Shown: one piece after another, positions 28,622 through 39,000 of the stretch
How positions within the stretch are numbered: the stretch's first letter is position 1
Layout of the letters: the number at the start of each line of letters is the position of its first letter
Origin: Mastigias papua
Lineage: Eukaryota > Cnidaria > Scyphozoa > Rhizostomeae > Mastigiidae
NCBI GenBank assembly: GCA_964019165.1
Contig: OZ025281.1
Coordinates: forward strand, 5,985,799-6,049,798
Direction: 5' to 3'
Length of the DNA stretch: 64,000 bases
Notes under the pieces: generated by a model
The model's database searches: none
What the model was told of the DNA's origin: nothing
What the model saw: the letters and a program-made list of their open reading frames with translations, nothing else
Position numbers and translations under genes: made by a program

Positions 28622-28638
28622 GTTTAAACGCACTATAA
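28622..28638 (+). promoter_or_regulatory. Upstream promoter-like box 2
   Basis: GTTTAAACGCACTATAA lies 52 bp before the zinc-finger gene. It is followed by CACTTAAAAATAATATATATAG. Confidence 0.65.
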
Positions 28639-28673
28639 AATACACTTAAAAATAATATATATAGATATTATAT

Positions 28674-28946
28674 ATGGAGAATAAAATTAAGACAAATTGT
28701 GGAAGACCGAGATTATTTAATGATGAGGAAAGAAAGGCTCATAAAACGAATTATATGTTGAATAAAGAATGGTATTGTTATGTTTGTAATAATAATAAGA
28801 ATTATACAATGGCTGGTAAGACACTTCATGAGCAGACAAAAAAACATAAAAGAAACTTTGTTAATGATAAAATGTATAAGAATTCATTACTTATAAAGGA
28901 AAAAATAAATGAGATGGATAAAGAACTTGCTAAAATACAAGGTTAG
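28674..28946 (+). CDS. Small C2H2-like zinc-finger protein with AT-hook-like start
   Basis: 90 residues, intact, with a TATATATG start. An N-terminal GRPRLF patch (AT-hook-like) is followed by WYCYVCNNNKNYTMAGKTLH and QTKKHKRN, giving a C-x2-C...H-x5-H finger. The C-terminus is a charged helix (KEKINEMDKELAKIQ). Similar short proteins occur in Polintons and NCLDVs. DNA binding is likely but the target is unknown. It has its own upstream box and stands between the two ankyrin genes. Confidence 0.65.
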   Translation: MENKIKTNCGRPRLFNDEERKAHKTNYMLNKEWYCYVCNNNKNYTMAGKTLHEQTKKHKRNFVNDKMYKNSLLIKEKINEMDKELAKIQG

Positions 28947-28953
28947 TGAACAA

Positions 28954-28971
28954 GTTTAAACGCAGATAAAA
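28954..28971 (+). promoter_or_regulatory. Upstream promoter-like box 3
   Basis: GTTTAAACGCAGATAAAA lies 61 bp before the second ankyrin gene. It is followed by TATTTAAAAATTTATTTTATATAG. Confidence 0.7.
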
Positions 28972-29014
28972 CTATTTAAAAATTTATTTTATATAGTTAT
29001 AGTATATATAAAAT

Positions 29015-29491
29015 ATGGAAAATAGTTTATCATATAAAAATGACACTGAATCTATTTCAGATAGTCCAAATGTTAAATCTGATCCAGTTGTTCAATATGT
29101 AGCACAATTTCGTCGATCATGTGTATTTGGAAAACTTGATGAGGCTAAATCACTATATCATAGTGGAATTGATATCCATGCTAGAGATGATTCATTATTT
29201 ATGTTGGTTTGTACGTTTGGACATCTAGATGTTGCTAAATGGTTATATCAGTTAGGTATTGAAAATAAAAGTCTTATTAACAATTACAATGAAGCATTTA
29301 TACAGAGTTGTGGTAACGGTCATTTAGATGTTGCTAAGTGGTTATATCAATTAGGTATTGACACTAATAAGCCATTTGATATTGATATTATTAATAAAGC
29401 TTTTTATTGGTGTCGTAGTCATGAACACGAACATGTTGCTATTTGGCTTCATGAAATTGGTTTTAAACTTAATTTTTTTAAAGATATATAA
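29015..29491 (+). CDS. Ankyrin-repeat protein 2 of the Polinton
   Basis: 158 residues, intact. About four ankyrin units are visible: FGKLDEAKSLYHSGIDIHAR, FGHLDVAKWLYQLGIE, NGHLDVAKWLYQLGID, and a weaker HEHEHVAIWLHEIGF. It is closely similar to the gene at 27769 in the KWLYQLGI phrase, which suggests local duplication. The start codon lies in AAAATATGG instead of TATATG. Probably a host-interaction protein by analogy; not tested by anything in the sequence. Confidence 0.8.
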   Translation: MENSLSYKNDTESISDSPNVKSDPVVQYVAQFRRSCVFGKLDEAKSLYHSGIDIHARDDSLFMLVCTFGHLDVAKWLYQLGIENKSLINNYNEAFIQSCGNGHLDVAKWLYQLGIDTNKPFDIDIINKAFYWCRSHEHEHVAIWLHEIGFKLNFFKDI

Positions 29492-29550
29492 AACACATAT
29501 AATATTATGTTATAATATAGTTCAAAGGATCTATGTTTTAGATCACTTGA

Positions 29551-29568
29551 ATTTAAACGCAGATAAAA
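29551..29568 (+). promoter_or_regulatory. Upstream promoter-like box 4
   Basis: ATTTAAACGCAGATAAAA lies 54 bp before the small gene that leads into the polymerase. It is followed by TATTTAAAAATAAAATATATAG. Being in front of the replicase, it suggests the box marks early genes. Confidence 0.7.
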
Positions 29569-29604
29569 ACCTATTTAAAAATAAAATATATAGTTATATT
29601 ATAT

Positions 29605-29793
29605 ATGAATCAATATAATCTATCATTAATGAATAAAGATGAACCGAAGAAACTTCAATCTCAGATCAATAAAATGCTACAAAAAGAAAATGCTAAATCT
29701 GTAAAGCCTAAAAAGGGTTTTAATCATGACGATTTATTTAATGATGACATATTTACTGATAATGTTGTTAACGATCCTTTTGAAAAACCATGA
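29605..29793 (+). CDS. Small acidic/basic leader protein ahead of the DNA polymerase
   Basis: 62 residues, TATATATG start, driven by box 4. MNKDEPKKLQSQINKMLQKE is helical, then KSVKPKKGFNHDDLFNDDIF. It ends with TGA overlapping the ATG of the polymerase frame (ATGA, 29790-29793), so the two are translationally coupled or were once one frame. No known domain. It could be the true N-terminus of the polymerase polyprotein if a frameshift separates them. Confidence 0.5.
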   Translation: MNQYNLSLMNKDEPKKLQSQINKMLQKENAKSVKPKKGFNHDDLFNDDIFTDNVVNDPFEKP

Positions 29794-31880
29794 GAAAAGT
29801 TTATAAAATGAATACAAAAATTTATGATACAAATAAAAAAATTACAGAAAAATACAATGCTTTAAATAAAGTAGAGGAGGACGATAGCGATGATGATGAA
29901 AATATTATTGAATATCCTAAAAGACAAGTGTCATTACAAAAATTTAGAATAGAAGAGGCAAGACGATCTAATACTATAAGAAAGAAGGGTTCCTCGTTCC
30001 TGAAACTATTTGGTAAAAGACTTGATAGTATGGAAGGAGAACGAAAGAAGGTATCGATTACACTATATGCCGATATTAAGGATATATCAAATAAATTTGA
30101 TCTAGATAAATTAAATGAAAACATTGAAGAAAAAACATATGGTCCGTTTACGATGGATATGCCTAAAATGAGTAAAAACGATATGTATAAATTTATGATG
30201 TATACATTATTGGATAACAATTTCACAATTTTATCGGCTCAAGTTATAGATAAAATTGGATGTAAGATTATAACATATGATGATCAAAATTTCATGGATC
30301 ATAGAATGGGAAAATTAAAACTTCAATCCTATCTATTATGTAAGCAGAAACCAATAAAATCTCATGGTAAAAATACATGTGCAGTTGATTATGTTTGGGA
30401 TCAAGTTAAGGGTAAAAGAGGTTTTAAAACATATGATTATGATAAATTGAAGAGTGAAATATATAGCTATGTATATAATCCACCTATGATAAATACCGAA
30501 GAATTAATTAATTGGGTTAAAAATTGTCATCATAATGTATCAATACATGCATATGACAGTACATATAGAAAGTTTATATCACATACATCTCCCAGTACAA
30601 ATGTATCATTAGTATATATTGTTAAAGATCATCATTGTTTTCCAATTACTAATGAAAAACTAAAATTAACTGCATCAAAAGCGAGTCAAAGCAATCATTT
30701 ATTAAAATACATGTCTGATCTAAAATGGACTAGACGTCATGAAAATATATATAAAATGAAAAAACTAGAAGATTTACATAATATTGATAAAGAAAATAAT
30801 ATTATTATCTTACCCGAAGGAGTGAAGATACCACAAGTGATGGAAATATATATGAATATATCGAATTTATACATTGAATTTTTACATTGGAGTACTAATG
30901 GAATATTGGACGGATTCATAGATCATAATAAAAAAACATGTATCTTCTCAATGATGATTATAATAAGAGAAAATCGTTATGTAAAAAACTGTTTAATATA
31001 TATAAAACTCATGACTTTAAATGGACAAACCAAACATTCACATCTATTGCATCAACATTGTTCAGACAGATGTATGGTTTTTTACCACAATCATCATATA
31101 ATGTTAACACAAGGCAAATGTTAGATGATTATTACCCAAGAGCACTACAATGGTGTATTACAGAAGATATACCAGATAATATTATAAGCATTGATATTTC
31201 AAAATCATATCTAAACATTCTACTAAACAATATATCACCAATACCAATTTATTCAATTCATGATGTTATTGAACCATTTTATTGTAAAAATGATCTAAAA
31301 CAATGTAGAGAATTCTATATTGATGAAACTGTTCTAAATAATTATGGTTCACCAATAAAAATAGAGGCGGGATTTTATTCTGTTAATTTAATATCATATC
31401 TTGTAGACACATTGAACTTGCCAACATCACAAATAAAGTATAAAATAGTAACTAAGAGGGCATTAAAACCAGATACATTTAAAGGTTTTATAAAATATAT
31501 ATTTGATGAATTTTAAGAGAGTGAAGCTAAGAAACTAGCTAACAGTTTTATTGGTGAGTTGGGTAGAAAATATGATAGATTCAATAAAGGTTTTACTTGT
31601 ACAGATTATGACACGGCAATGTGTTGCTGGACGAGAGCGATGGCGAATAATAGAAATGTTACAATAAATCATTACGACAATTTATATCTGGTAAAAGAAC
31701 AATCTTGTAAGCGTATATTTTCAGACAATACGAGTATCAATAGATTCATTGTATCAGAAGCTGCATTAAAGTGTCTACAACTAATCGAAGTGTGTCATGG
31801 AGATAATAGTATATTATATGGTTATAATACAGATGGTATATTTATAACAAAGCCAAAAATAACGTTTAAGAATAAAAAGG
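29790..31880 (+). pseudogene. Family-B DNA polymerase (Polinton PolB), frameshift and internal stop
   Basis: The N-terminal region is open from 29790 to about 30945. It contains the Polinton-type block HNVSIHAYDSTYRKFISH and VYIVKDHHCFPI. The frame shifts near 30940. Palm motif A is SIDISKSYLNIL (31188-31223). A TAA stands at 31514-31516. Motif B is KKLANSFIGELG (31531-31566). Motif C is ILYGYNTDGIFI (31810-31845), where the usual DTDS is NTDG. I did not find clear 3'-5' exonuclease motifs. The polymerase would replicate the element by protein priming, as in related Polintons. The same frame continues without a stop into the helicase. Confidence 0.82.
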
Positions 31881-31959
31881 ATATTAAGTTTAGTACTAAT
31901 AAAATTGGCAAGGCGTATGTTACAGATAGTGAATTAAAATATTTTGAAAAACATTATAG

Positions 31960-32975
31960 AGAAAACCTGGATATAGAGAGTTATAAAATTGAATGTGGAA
32001 AAGGGGGTATATTTAATGGACAGGCGGGTTCTGGTAAAACAACAAAACTATGTAACATGGTTATTGAAACTGATAATCCAATTGTTTTTTCATTCACAAA
32101 TAAAGCTGTTGAAAATGTTAAAAAGAGATTAGTTAATATGGGATATAGAAATGCAAATAAGATATGTTATACATTTGATTCTTATTTTTGTGCACTTAGT
32201 GGAACAAGTGTGGATATAAGCATTAAAAATATTGAGGATAAAACCATATTTATTGAAGAATTTAGTATGGTTGCAAATAAATGGATAACACTTATATATA
32301 AAATCTTTACAATACATAACAACATTATATATATGTTTGGAGATCCAAATCAATGTGAACCAGTAGAGGCGGGTAGTCAGATACATTATAATTATTTAGA
32401 ATCAAAAACTATAAATGAAATGTGTCCTGAAAGACAAACTTTAGAATACATTGAGAAATCATGTAGATATGGCAAACAAACACATGAAATGCTAAAAAAA
32501 TTATTGAAATATGGTAAAATATCAACATACTTTCAACCAATTAATAAAAAACTGTATAAGAATATATGTTATTTAAATTCAACAAGGATAAAAGTAAATA
32601 CAGAATGTTGTATGAAGTTTACAAAAAACAAAAAATTCATAACTGTAGATTTTAAATATGACAAAAAGAAGGAAACATATCAAATTTGTAAGGGTATGCC
32701 TATATTAGCAACACAAAATATGAAAGATAAGGAAATATTCAATACGATGGAATTTGTAATAGAGGATATATCAAATAATAGGTTTAGAATAAATAACGAA
32801 TGGTTTGAGCTAAATGAGTTTTCAGAGTGTTTTATTCCACGTTTTTGTGTAACTGTATATAAATATCACGGTTGTGATATTAACGAACCATATAACATTC
32901 ATGATGTAAACCGTATGGACAAAAAACAATGATACACATCATTAAGTAGAACAACAAAATTAGAATACATTAATA
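31960..32975 (+). pseudogene. SF1 helicase domain joined to the polymerase, stop before the last motif
   Basis: The frame that carries polymerase motif C goes on into Walker A FNGQAGSGKTTKLCN (about 32011-32055), motif Ia-like VFSFTNKAVENVKKRL, motif II IFIEEFSMV (Glu-Glu instead of Asp-Glu), motif III MFGDPNQCEPVEAG, and RYGKQTHEMLKKLL. Motif V-like VTVYKYHGCDI is followed by an in-frame TGA (32930-32932), and then motif VI YTSLSRTTK. The order matches RecD/Pif1-type SF1 helicases. It would unwind DNA for the fused polymerase. No start codon or promoter box precedes it, which supports a real fusion. Confidence 0.8.
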
Positions 32976-33375
32976 TGAACAATAAAGAATTAAACAATAT
33001 ATATTTCACTCGTAGACAACCATTATTAGAATTAACAAATGCTAAAATCAATAGTTTATATTCAAATGGAAAGATTTATAAAGTAGTTTTCAGTGATAAA
33101 CAGGTATATATAGGGTCAACATGTGAGGAACTACAAGCACGTCTAAAGTGGCATTTATCTCATAAAAAAGTCAAGTATATATGAATAAAGAAAAATCACC
33201 AAAAATAGAATTGATCGTTCATGCACCAAGTAATGATAAAAAAGTCTTGAAAAGGTTGAGAATGGATATATTGAAGAGTATGCTGAAAAATATGGTAAAA
33301 GATTATTAAATATTAAATGTAATCCGTTAAAGAAAGTCAAAAAAGTAGAATATGAAGTTGTAATTGAAAATGAAA

Positions 33376-34420
33376 ACCAATCAAAAGCTCGCACACTATG
33401 GTGTTCAGGGCCACGAGCTAGAGTGGTTTAAGTCATACCTGTCAAAGCGCACTCAGTTCACAAGAGTCAACGGCTGCGACTCCAGAGTCCAAAGTATAAG
33501 CCTAGGAGTACCTCAGGGTTCATGTCTTGGACCCCTGCTATTTTCAATCTACATCAATGATCTCCCTATGGTCATCGATAATGCTAAAGTTTATATGTAC
33601 GCTGATGACACTTGTATAAGCTTCCAAGCTGATAGCGTTGCTAAGCTAAATGAGGGATTAAACAAGGACCTTGAAGCTTTGGATTCATGGCTCAGTGGTA
33701 ATATACTGTCCCTGAACGTAGCCAAAACGCAGTCAATGACCATTTCAACAAAGCACAAGCAAGCTGCATTAGAAAAGAAAAATGAACAACTTTGTCTGCA
33801 AATGCGCAATGAAACCCTAGGAGCTGTTCAAAACGCCAAGTATCCAGGAGTTCACATTGATAATTCTCTTGACTGGAAGAAGCATATTCAGGAAACATCT
33901 AAAAAAATTTCACGATCTCTTGGTATGTTAAAATATGCAAAAAGATATCTTCCTTTCCATGCGCTTAAAAATCTCTACACCAGTGTCATTGATCCTAGCT
34001 TCCGGTACTGCTGTTCTGTGTGGGGTGTGTGTGGTGCAGCCGAAATCCACCAGCTACAGAAACTTCAAAATCGAGCTGCCCGAATCATCACCGGTAGCAA
34101 TTACGATGCCCCTAGTAAACCATTAATAGAAAGTTTGGGTTGGAAAACGATTAATGATATGATACAGTTTGAATCGCGAGTTATGGTATTCAAATCATTA
34201 AATCGGCTCACCCCACAATACCTCTCAGACCTGTTTGTGGCAAACTCCACCAATCCCTCATACAACCTAAGGAGTACGGACACTGATCTTACGCTGCCAA
34301 AGAGGAACACCTCGACTGGCCAGAAAAGCTTTTCGTATAGGGGTGCTAAACTTTGGAATGGTCTCCAAGATCCATCAAAGCGAGCCTCTAGCCTGATCTC
34401 CTTCAAGACGTTGTTATAGT
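33376..34420 (+). CDS. LINE reverse transcriptase, C-terminal half (CR1/L2/Jockey-like)
   Basis: About 340 residues. The sequence begins GVQGHELEWFKSYLSKRTQF, then ISLGVPQGSCLGPLLFSIYI (RT4/5), VYMYADDTCISF (catalytic DD), LSLNVAKTQSM (RT6), GVHIDNSLDWKKHI (RT7), a thumb, and the LQNRAARIITG and GWKTINDMIQFES phrases typical of animal LINE C-termini. The fingers domain, the first catalytic Asp and the endonuclease are missing, so it is dead on arrival although its frame is open. The ATG at 33364 in this frame lies in Polinton DNA and is fortuitous. Confidence 0.85.
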
Positions 34421-34680
34421 CACTTTATGTCATTTCAGTCATCTCCTTTATTTTATTCTATTTTTTTTCCTCTAACTAGTATTTTTAATTTTTCAAATAG
34501 AACATTATATGTACTTATTGTAATTAAGAAAGTTATGTAGGATTTTACTTATTGTACTTAAGTTATGTAGGATTTTATTCCTATTTTGTAGTATATTTAG
34601 ATGGAGGGCCCCTTGAAAAGCAGCTACGGCTGAAGGGCTACCCTCCCTAAACATTTATAATAATAATAATAATAAAAAAG
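33376..34680 (+). mobile_element. 5'-truncated LINE inserted in the Polinton replicase
   Basis: About 1.3 kb. It starts inside the RT domain, has one open frame to 34420, a 3' untranslated part, and a (TAA)n/(AAT)n tail at 34659-34676. GC content and codon choice differ sharply from the AT-rich Polinton around it. No clear target duplication was seen. It is younger than the Polinton. Confidence 0.88.
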
Positions 34681-34905
34681 AGAAAGGATAGCAAAACTTG
34701 AAAAGACATTGACAATTAAAGATAATGAAAACAACAAATATTTATTTTTTGATTCTATTATTAGTGGTAAAAGATATCAAGCGATGGCTAGATATGGTAA
34801 AACATCAAAAGATAATGCACTTGAGCAGATCAATAATAAAAAGCAAGAAATAATAGATAATTTAACCGTTTACTTCGGATAATATATTGTAAGTAGGGTT
34901 ACACA

Positions 34906-35338
34906 CTTATTCAGACAAGTTTCAGACCTGTCTAAATGATAATGTAATGCCTTTAGTTAAATGATGACGTCACGCCACAGCTGTGGCGAAGAATGTGTGT
35001 AAATAGTGCTTGGAAGAAAAGGTATTTCCGCTTATTCAGACACGCTTTGTTTTGTGAATCTATTTATTCATTCTATACGGGTGGAAGCTATTTGTCGAAA
35101 AGCTCTTTGATATTAATTATTAATATGGAATTACCATCTTTTTTTCGTGTTATTGTGCTTTCTATGGGGGTACCTACGCAAAATCCATATTATGAAAATG
35201 ATTGTTTGGGATTATTATGTGGTTATTGACACTTTGTGCCAGAGAGGGGGGTCAAAACGCAATTATTAGATGACAAATTATTTGAATTTCACTGTCGAGA
35301 AAATGATAGTGAAAAACTGCTATTATCGCTATCGTAGT
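34906..35338 (-). repeat. Polinton right terminal inverted repeat
   Basis: 433 bp, the reverse complement of 17490-17883. It keeps a CACAGCTGTGGC palindrome and a TGACGTCA site (about 34965-34985) that the left copy has lost. Confidence 0.93.
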
Positions 35339-35391
35339 AGCACCTTATGGGCACTTTTGTCTTTCAACTTTGTCAAGCAGCTCTAATATAT
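35339..35391. repeat. Middle piece of the interrupted tRNA-derived repeat
   Basis: AGCACCTTATGG, then TTTGTCAAGCAGCTCTAATATAT match the SINE-like units at 42690-42745 and 58830-58885. The piece is cut by the Polinton on the left and by the Ty3 element on the right, 53 bp apart. Confidence 0.85.
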
Positions 35392-36027
35392 TGTTAAGCG
35401 TGACGTGGCTTAACAACTGCGTGAGTTGGTTGCGTGGCACAGAAAAATAAAAGACCTGACAAAAGTAACTTACGATCTTGAAAAACACTATCTTTGAATC
35501 TTGTCTGTAAATCAAGTTAACAAACATAAGCGAGGTTCCATCAGCGTTTCAACATAAGGTGCTAACTATTACTTAATTAACTAGTTCCGATAAGGTTCGT
35601 CTTTGATTCGTCTCTTCTGCTAACTCGTATTGATGCTCGGCATCACAGGTTCGTCTCTTCAGTTAAATCGTCTTGATGCGCGGCATCACAGGTTCGTCCT
35701 TCACAGTTCGGCTCAATTCTCGACTCACTCAAACTAACAAATCTAATCTACAAATACCCAACTAGAACAATTATACAAAACTGTTTACCATACAAAGAAA
35801 ACTGCAAGTGCATAAACAAGTAAAAGACAATAAAAAGTTATTCGCGTTATTCAACGTCCAGGTGGGCACACACATTACTTTTCGCCAAATAAGGCACAAG
35901 TCTGACCACGATCCAAATAACTGTTCGATTCCTTTATTCGCTATTCTCAATGTGCTACGTAATGTTTTCCCGCAAAACAACCATTGACGTAAACAAGAAA
36001 CAAAGGGGGAGCGTCCGTATCACAACA
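35392..36027 (-). repeat. 3' LTR of Ty3 element 1
   Basis: 636 bp. It ends at the genome-side ATAT and is preceded (reverse strand) by the polypurine tract at 36028-36045. Confidence 0.93.
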
Positions 36028-36070
36028 TAACCCCCTCCTTTAAGACAAGCCTCCTGGCTTGTCCAAGAAA

Positions 36071-39000
36071 TTAGACGTTCACAATAGTCTGTGGAGTATG
36101 ATAGTCCTCGGGACGAGTAATTGCTGGTTCGACAGGTGACGATACCAGATCAGGAGTATTAACTGCTGGAGCAGGAGGAGTAACTACATCTGCAGCATCG
36201 GGCAAATCTCAGGAGCAAAACTATCCGATGGCATATCCGACTCTGCGAGGTCTGGCGACGAGTCATCTATTGGCTGTAAAGGGTCAATTGGACGATCAGC
36301 AGGATCATAAAAAGGCTTTAATCGGTTAGCGTGAACTGGGACAGAAACTACGCGGTTATCTAGGGTACATAGCCGGAAGTGAACGGGAGATAACTTAGTA
36401 ACGATACGGTATGGACCGTGAAAGTTATGACTGAGCTTCTTTGTCAGGCCCTTCTTTGTTTTTGGCGTATACACCCAAACCTTAGACCCGATTTCATAAT
36501 GCACTGGTGCACTGGTTTTGTCATACTGCAGCTTCATACGTTGCTGTGCAAGCTGCGTATTGCTGCTAATAATCTTTTGAGCTTCCTCAAGCCTTTGCAC
36601 GATGCGAGCTCGATGTTCAGCGACAGACGGTAAAAGATTAGATGTTGGTAACAACAAAGCAACATCAATAGGGAGTCTGGGTTCCCGACCATACAGTAGA
36701 TAAAAGGGCGATTCTCCAGTAGTGGCATTAGGGGAAACGCGATAGGCAAAGAGAACCATAGGAATGTGCTTATCCCAGTCTTTTTGGTTAGAACTGACGT
36801 ACATAGCAAGGCCTTCGACTAAAGTACCACTAAATCTTTCAACGAGACCATCTGTTTGAGGATGGTATGCGGTAGTATGCTGTCGGCGAGTGTTAATGAG
36901 ACGACAAACTTCCTGAACGATAGTAGCAAGAAAATTAGGTCCACGATCAGACAATAACGTACGTGGTGCACTATGGCGAGCGACGATTGCATCAACAATG
37001 AGCTGTGCAATCCGAGGAGCATCAATTGATGGCAATGCAAAAGCTTCGGGCCAACGAGTATAGTAATCAGAAAAGACAATGATATAACGATTACCATCAT
37101 TAGTGACAGGCAAAGGACCGAGTATATCCATTGCAACTCTATCAAAAGCTCCTTCAACGGGAATAGGCAACAGGGGAGCTTTACGCTGACCCCTGGGAAC
37201 TTTCTTCATGGCACAATCAACACACGTTCGACACCAATGATCAATATCTCGAAACATACCGGGCCAAAAGTAGCGACGGCGAATCTTTTCATACGTTTTA
37301 TGAGTACTAAAATGGCTAGCAGTAGGCGCGTCGTGACAGGCAGATATGACCTCATGACATAATGATGCAGGGATCACGACTTGAGAACACAAGGACTGAA
37401 GGTGGCGCTTTCCAGGTGTCCAAAGATGACATAAAAGACCGTTACCATCGAGATAATAAGAATCGATTTGCAAGAGGAGAGAACGTGCTGCCTGGTCTTC
37501 AATAGGTAATTCTGCCGTTTCAAGGTATTGGATAATAGGAGCAAGATCTGGGTCTTGGCGCTGTATAGTGTGTAGGGTGGCTGCAGGTGGACAAGGTGGC
37601 GCAATTGCACTTAAAGGTAACGTGACAGAAGACTCTTGTGAGACAGACAGTGGAGCAGCATAGGAGCGACGAGAAAGAGCATCGGCATTCCCGTTTGATG
37701 TACCAGCACGATGGATAATTTCAAAGTTATATTGCTGTAATTGTAATGCCCAACGTGAAAAGTTATATTGTAATGCCCAACGTGCAAGTCTGCCGGTTGG
37801 ATCTTTGATCCGCATAAGCCACGAAAGGCTGCCGTGGTCAGTGTGAATATAGAACTTGTTTCCAGCAAGATAAGGCTGATAGCGCTTGACACCAGCAACG
37901 ACAGCCAAAGCTTCTCTTTCTGTTGTACTGTAATTTTTTTCTGCATAGCTGAGCTCTCGTCCACCATATGCAATAACATGCTCTCGACCATTGATACACT
38001 GACCTAGAATATAGCCTAAAGCATACTGACTTGCATCCGTGTACAGATGAAAAGGCTGGTTAAAATCAGGATATGCAAGAATAGGTGCGGAACATAAACG
38101 ATGTTTCAACTCAAGGAACGCTTCTTCACATTCGGGAGTCCACACAAAAGCAACGTCTTTACGAGTAAGTCTGTTTAATGGTGAAGAAATGTTAGCAAAA
38201 TTATGTACAAAACGTCGGTAATAATTGGCAAGGCCCAAAAAACTACAAACTTCTTTTACTGACTGTGGTGTAGGAAATGACTTAACAACAGGGATTTTGT
38301 CTGGATCGGGAGAAATTCCATTAGCAGACACTACAAAACCAAGAAAATTAACGGAAGTCTCAACGAAATAACACTTGGAAGGCTTAAGCTTCAAGTTAGC
38401 TTGACGTAATCGTTCAAAGACTAACTGCAAGCGAGATAAATGTTTTTCAAGTGTCGGGGCGAATATGATTACGTCATCGATGTAAACGAGACAAAGCTTC
38501 CACTTGAGGCCATGGAGTACACGTGACATTAAGCGTTGAAAACATGGAAGAGCGTTACATAATCCAAAACTCATGACGTCATAGGCGTAAACACCTGCAT
38601 GCGTGACAAAAGCAGTTTTATCCTTGGAGTCTGAATGCATGGCTACTTGATGATACCCCGACTGGAGGTCAAGGGTAGTAAAATACTTTGATCCCGACAA
38701 AGAATCAAGAACATCATCTATACGAGGTAACGGATAACTATCCTTACGTGTAACGGCATTAAGTTTCCTGTAGTCGACACAAAATCTAGTAGTTCCATCC
38801 TTCTTTTTGACAAGCACTATAGGTGAGCTCCAAGGACTTGAAGACACGTCAATAATACCTTGTTTGAGCATATTAGCTAGATGAGCTTCGATTTCATCCC
38901 TCTGAGCTTGAGAAACACGATATGGAGACTGTTTGATAGGGCGGGCATCGCCCGTGTCAATAGAGTGTTGTACTATGTTGGTTCGACCAAGATCTAAACC

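Larger units (their letters stand above)
32972..34882 (+). pseudogene. GIY-YIG nuclease domain at the end of the replicase, split by a LINE
   Basis: Directly after helicase motif VI the frame gives GKIYKVVFSDKQVYIGSTCEELQARLKWH, a GIY-YIG core with the catalytic Arg-type helix. The frame changes near 33165. The sequence continues as KIELIVHAPSNDKK and VKKVEYEVVIENE to about 33375, where a LINE has inserted. Beyond it, 34679-34882 resumes with RIAKLEKTLTIKDNENN, a helical end and a TAA at 34880-34882, 24 bp before the right terminal repeat. The nuclease may be part of the fused replicase or a separate homing-type gene; the absence of an upstream start box favours the first. Confidence 0.7.
17490..35338. 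mobile_element. Maverick/Polinton element, complete, 17,849 bp
   Basis: Ends ACTACGATAGC...GCTATCGTAGT are exact inverted repeats. Both sides are flanked by AGCACC (17484-17489 and 35339-35344), a 6-bp target duplication as expected for Polinton integrase. Inside are the diagnostic genes: retroviral-type integrase, packaging ATPase, adenain-like protease, double-jelly-roll major capsid protein, minor capsid protein and family-B DNA polymerase. Genes are in two divergent blocks that meet at 25480-25600. Many genes carry one or two frameshifts or stops, and a LINE has inserted into the replicase. The copy is therefore an endogenous fossil with complete borders. AT content is much higher than in the adjoining retroelements. 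Confidence 0.95.

Noticed and set aside
33364..33375. Start of the inserted LINE protein at the ATG at 33364
   Set aside because: That ATG belongs to Polinton DNA upstream of the junction; the LINE copy is 5'-truncated inside its RT.
34965..34985. TGACGTCA and CACAGCTGTGGC in the right terminal repeat as regulatory sites
   Set aside because: They look like CRE and E-box type palindromes, but the left repeat has lost the region and such short sites occur by chance.
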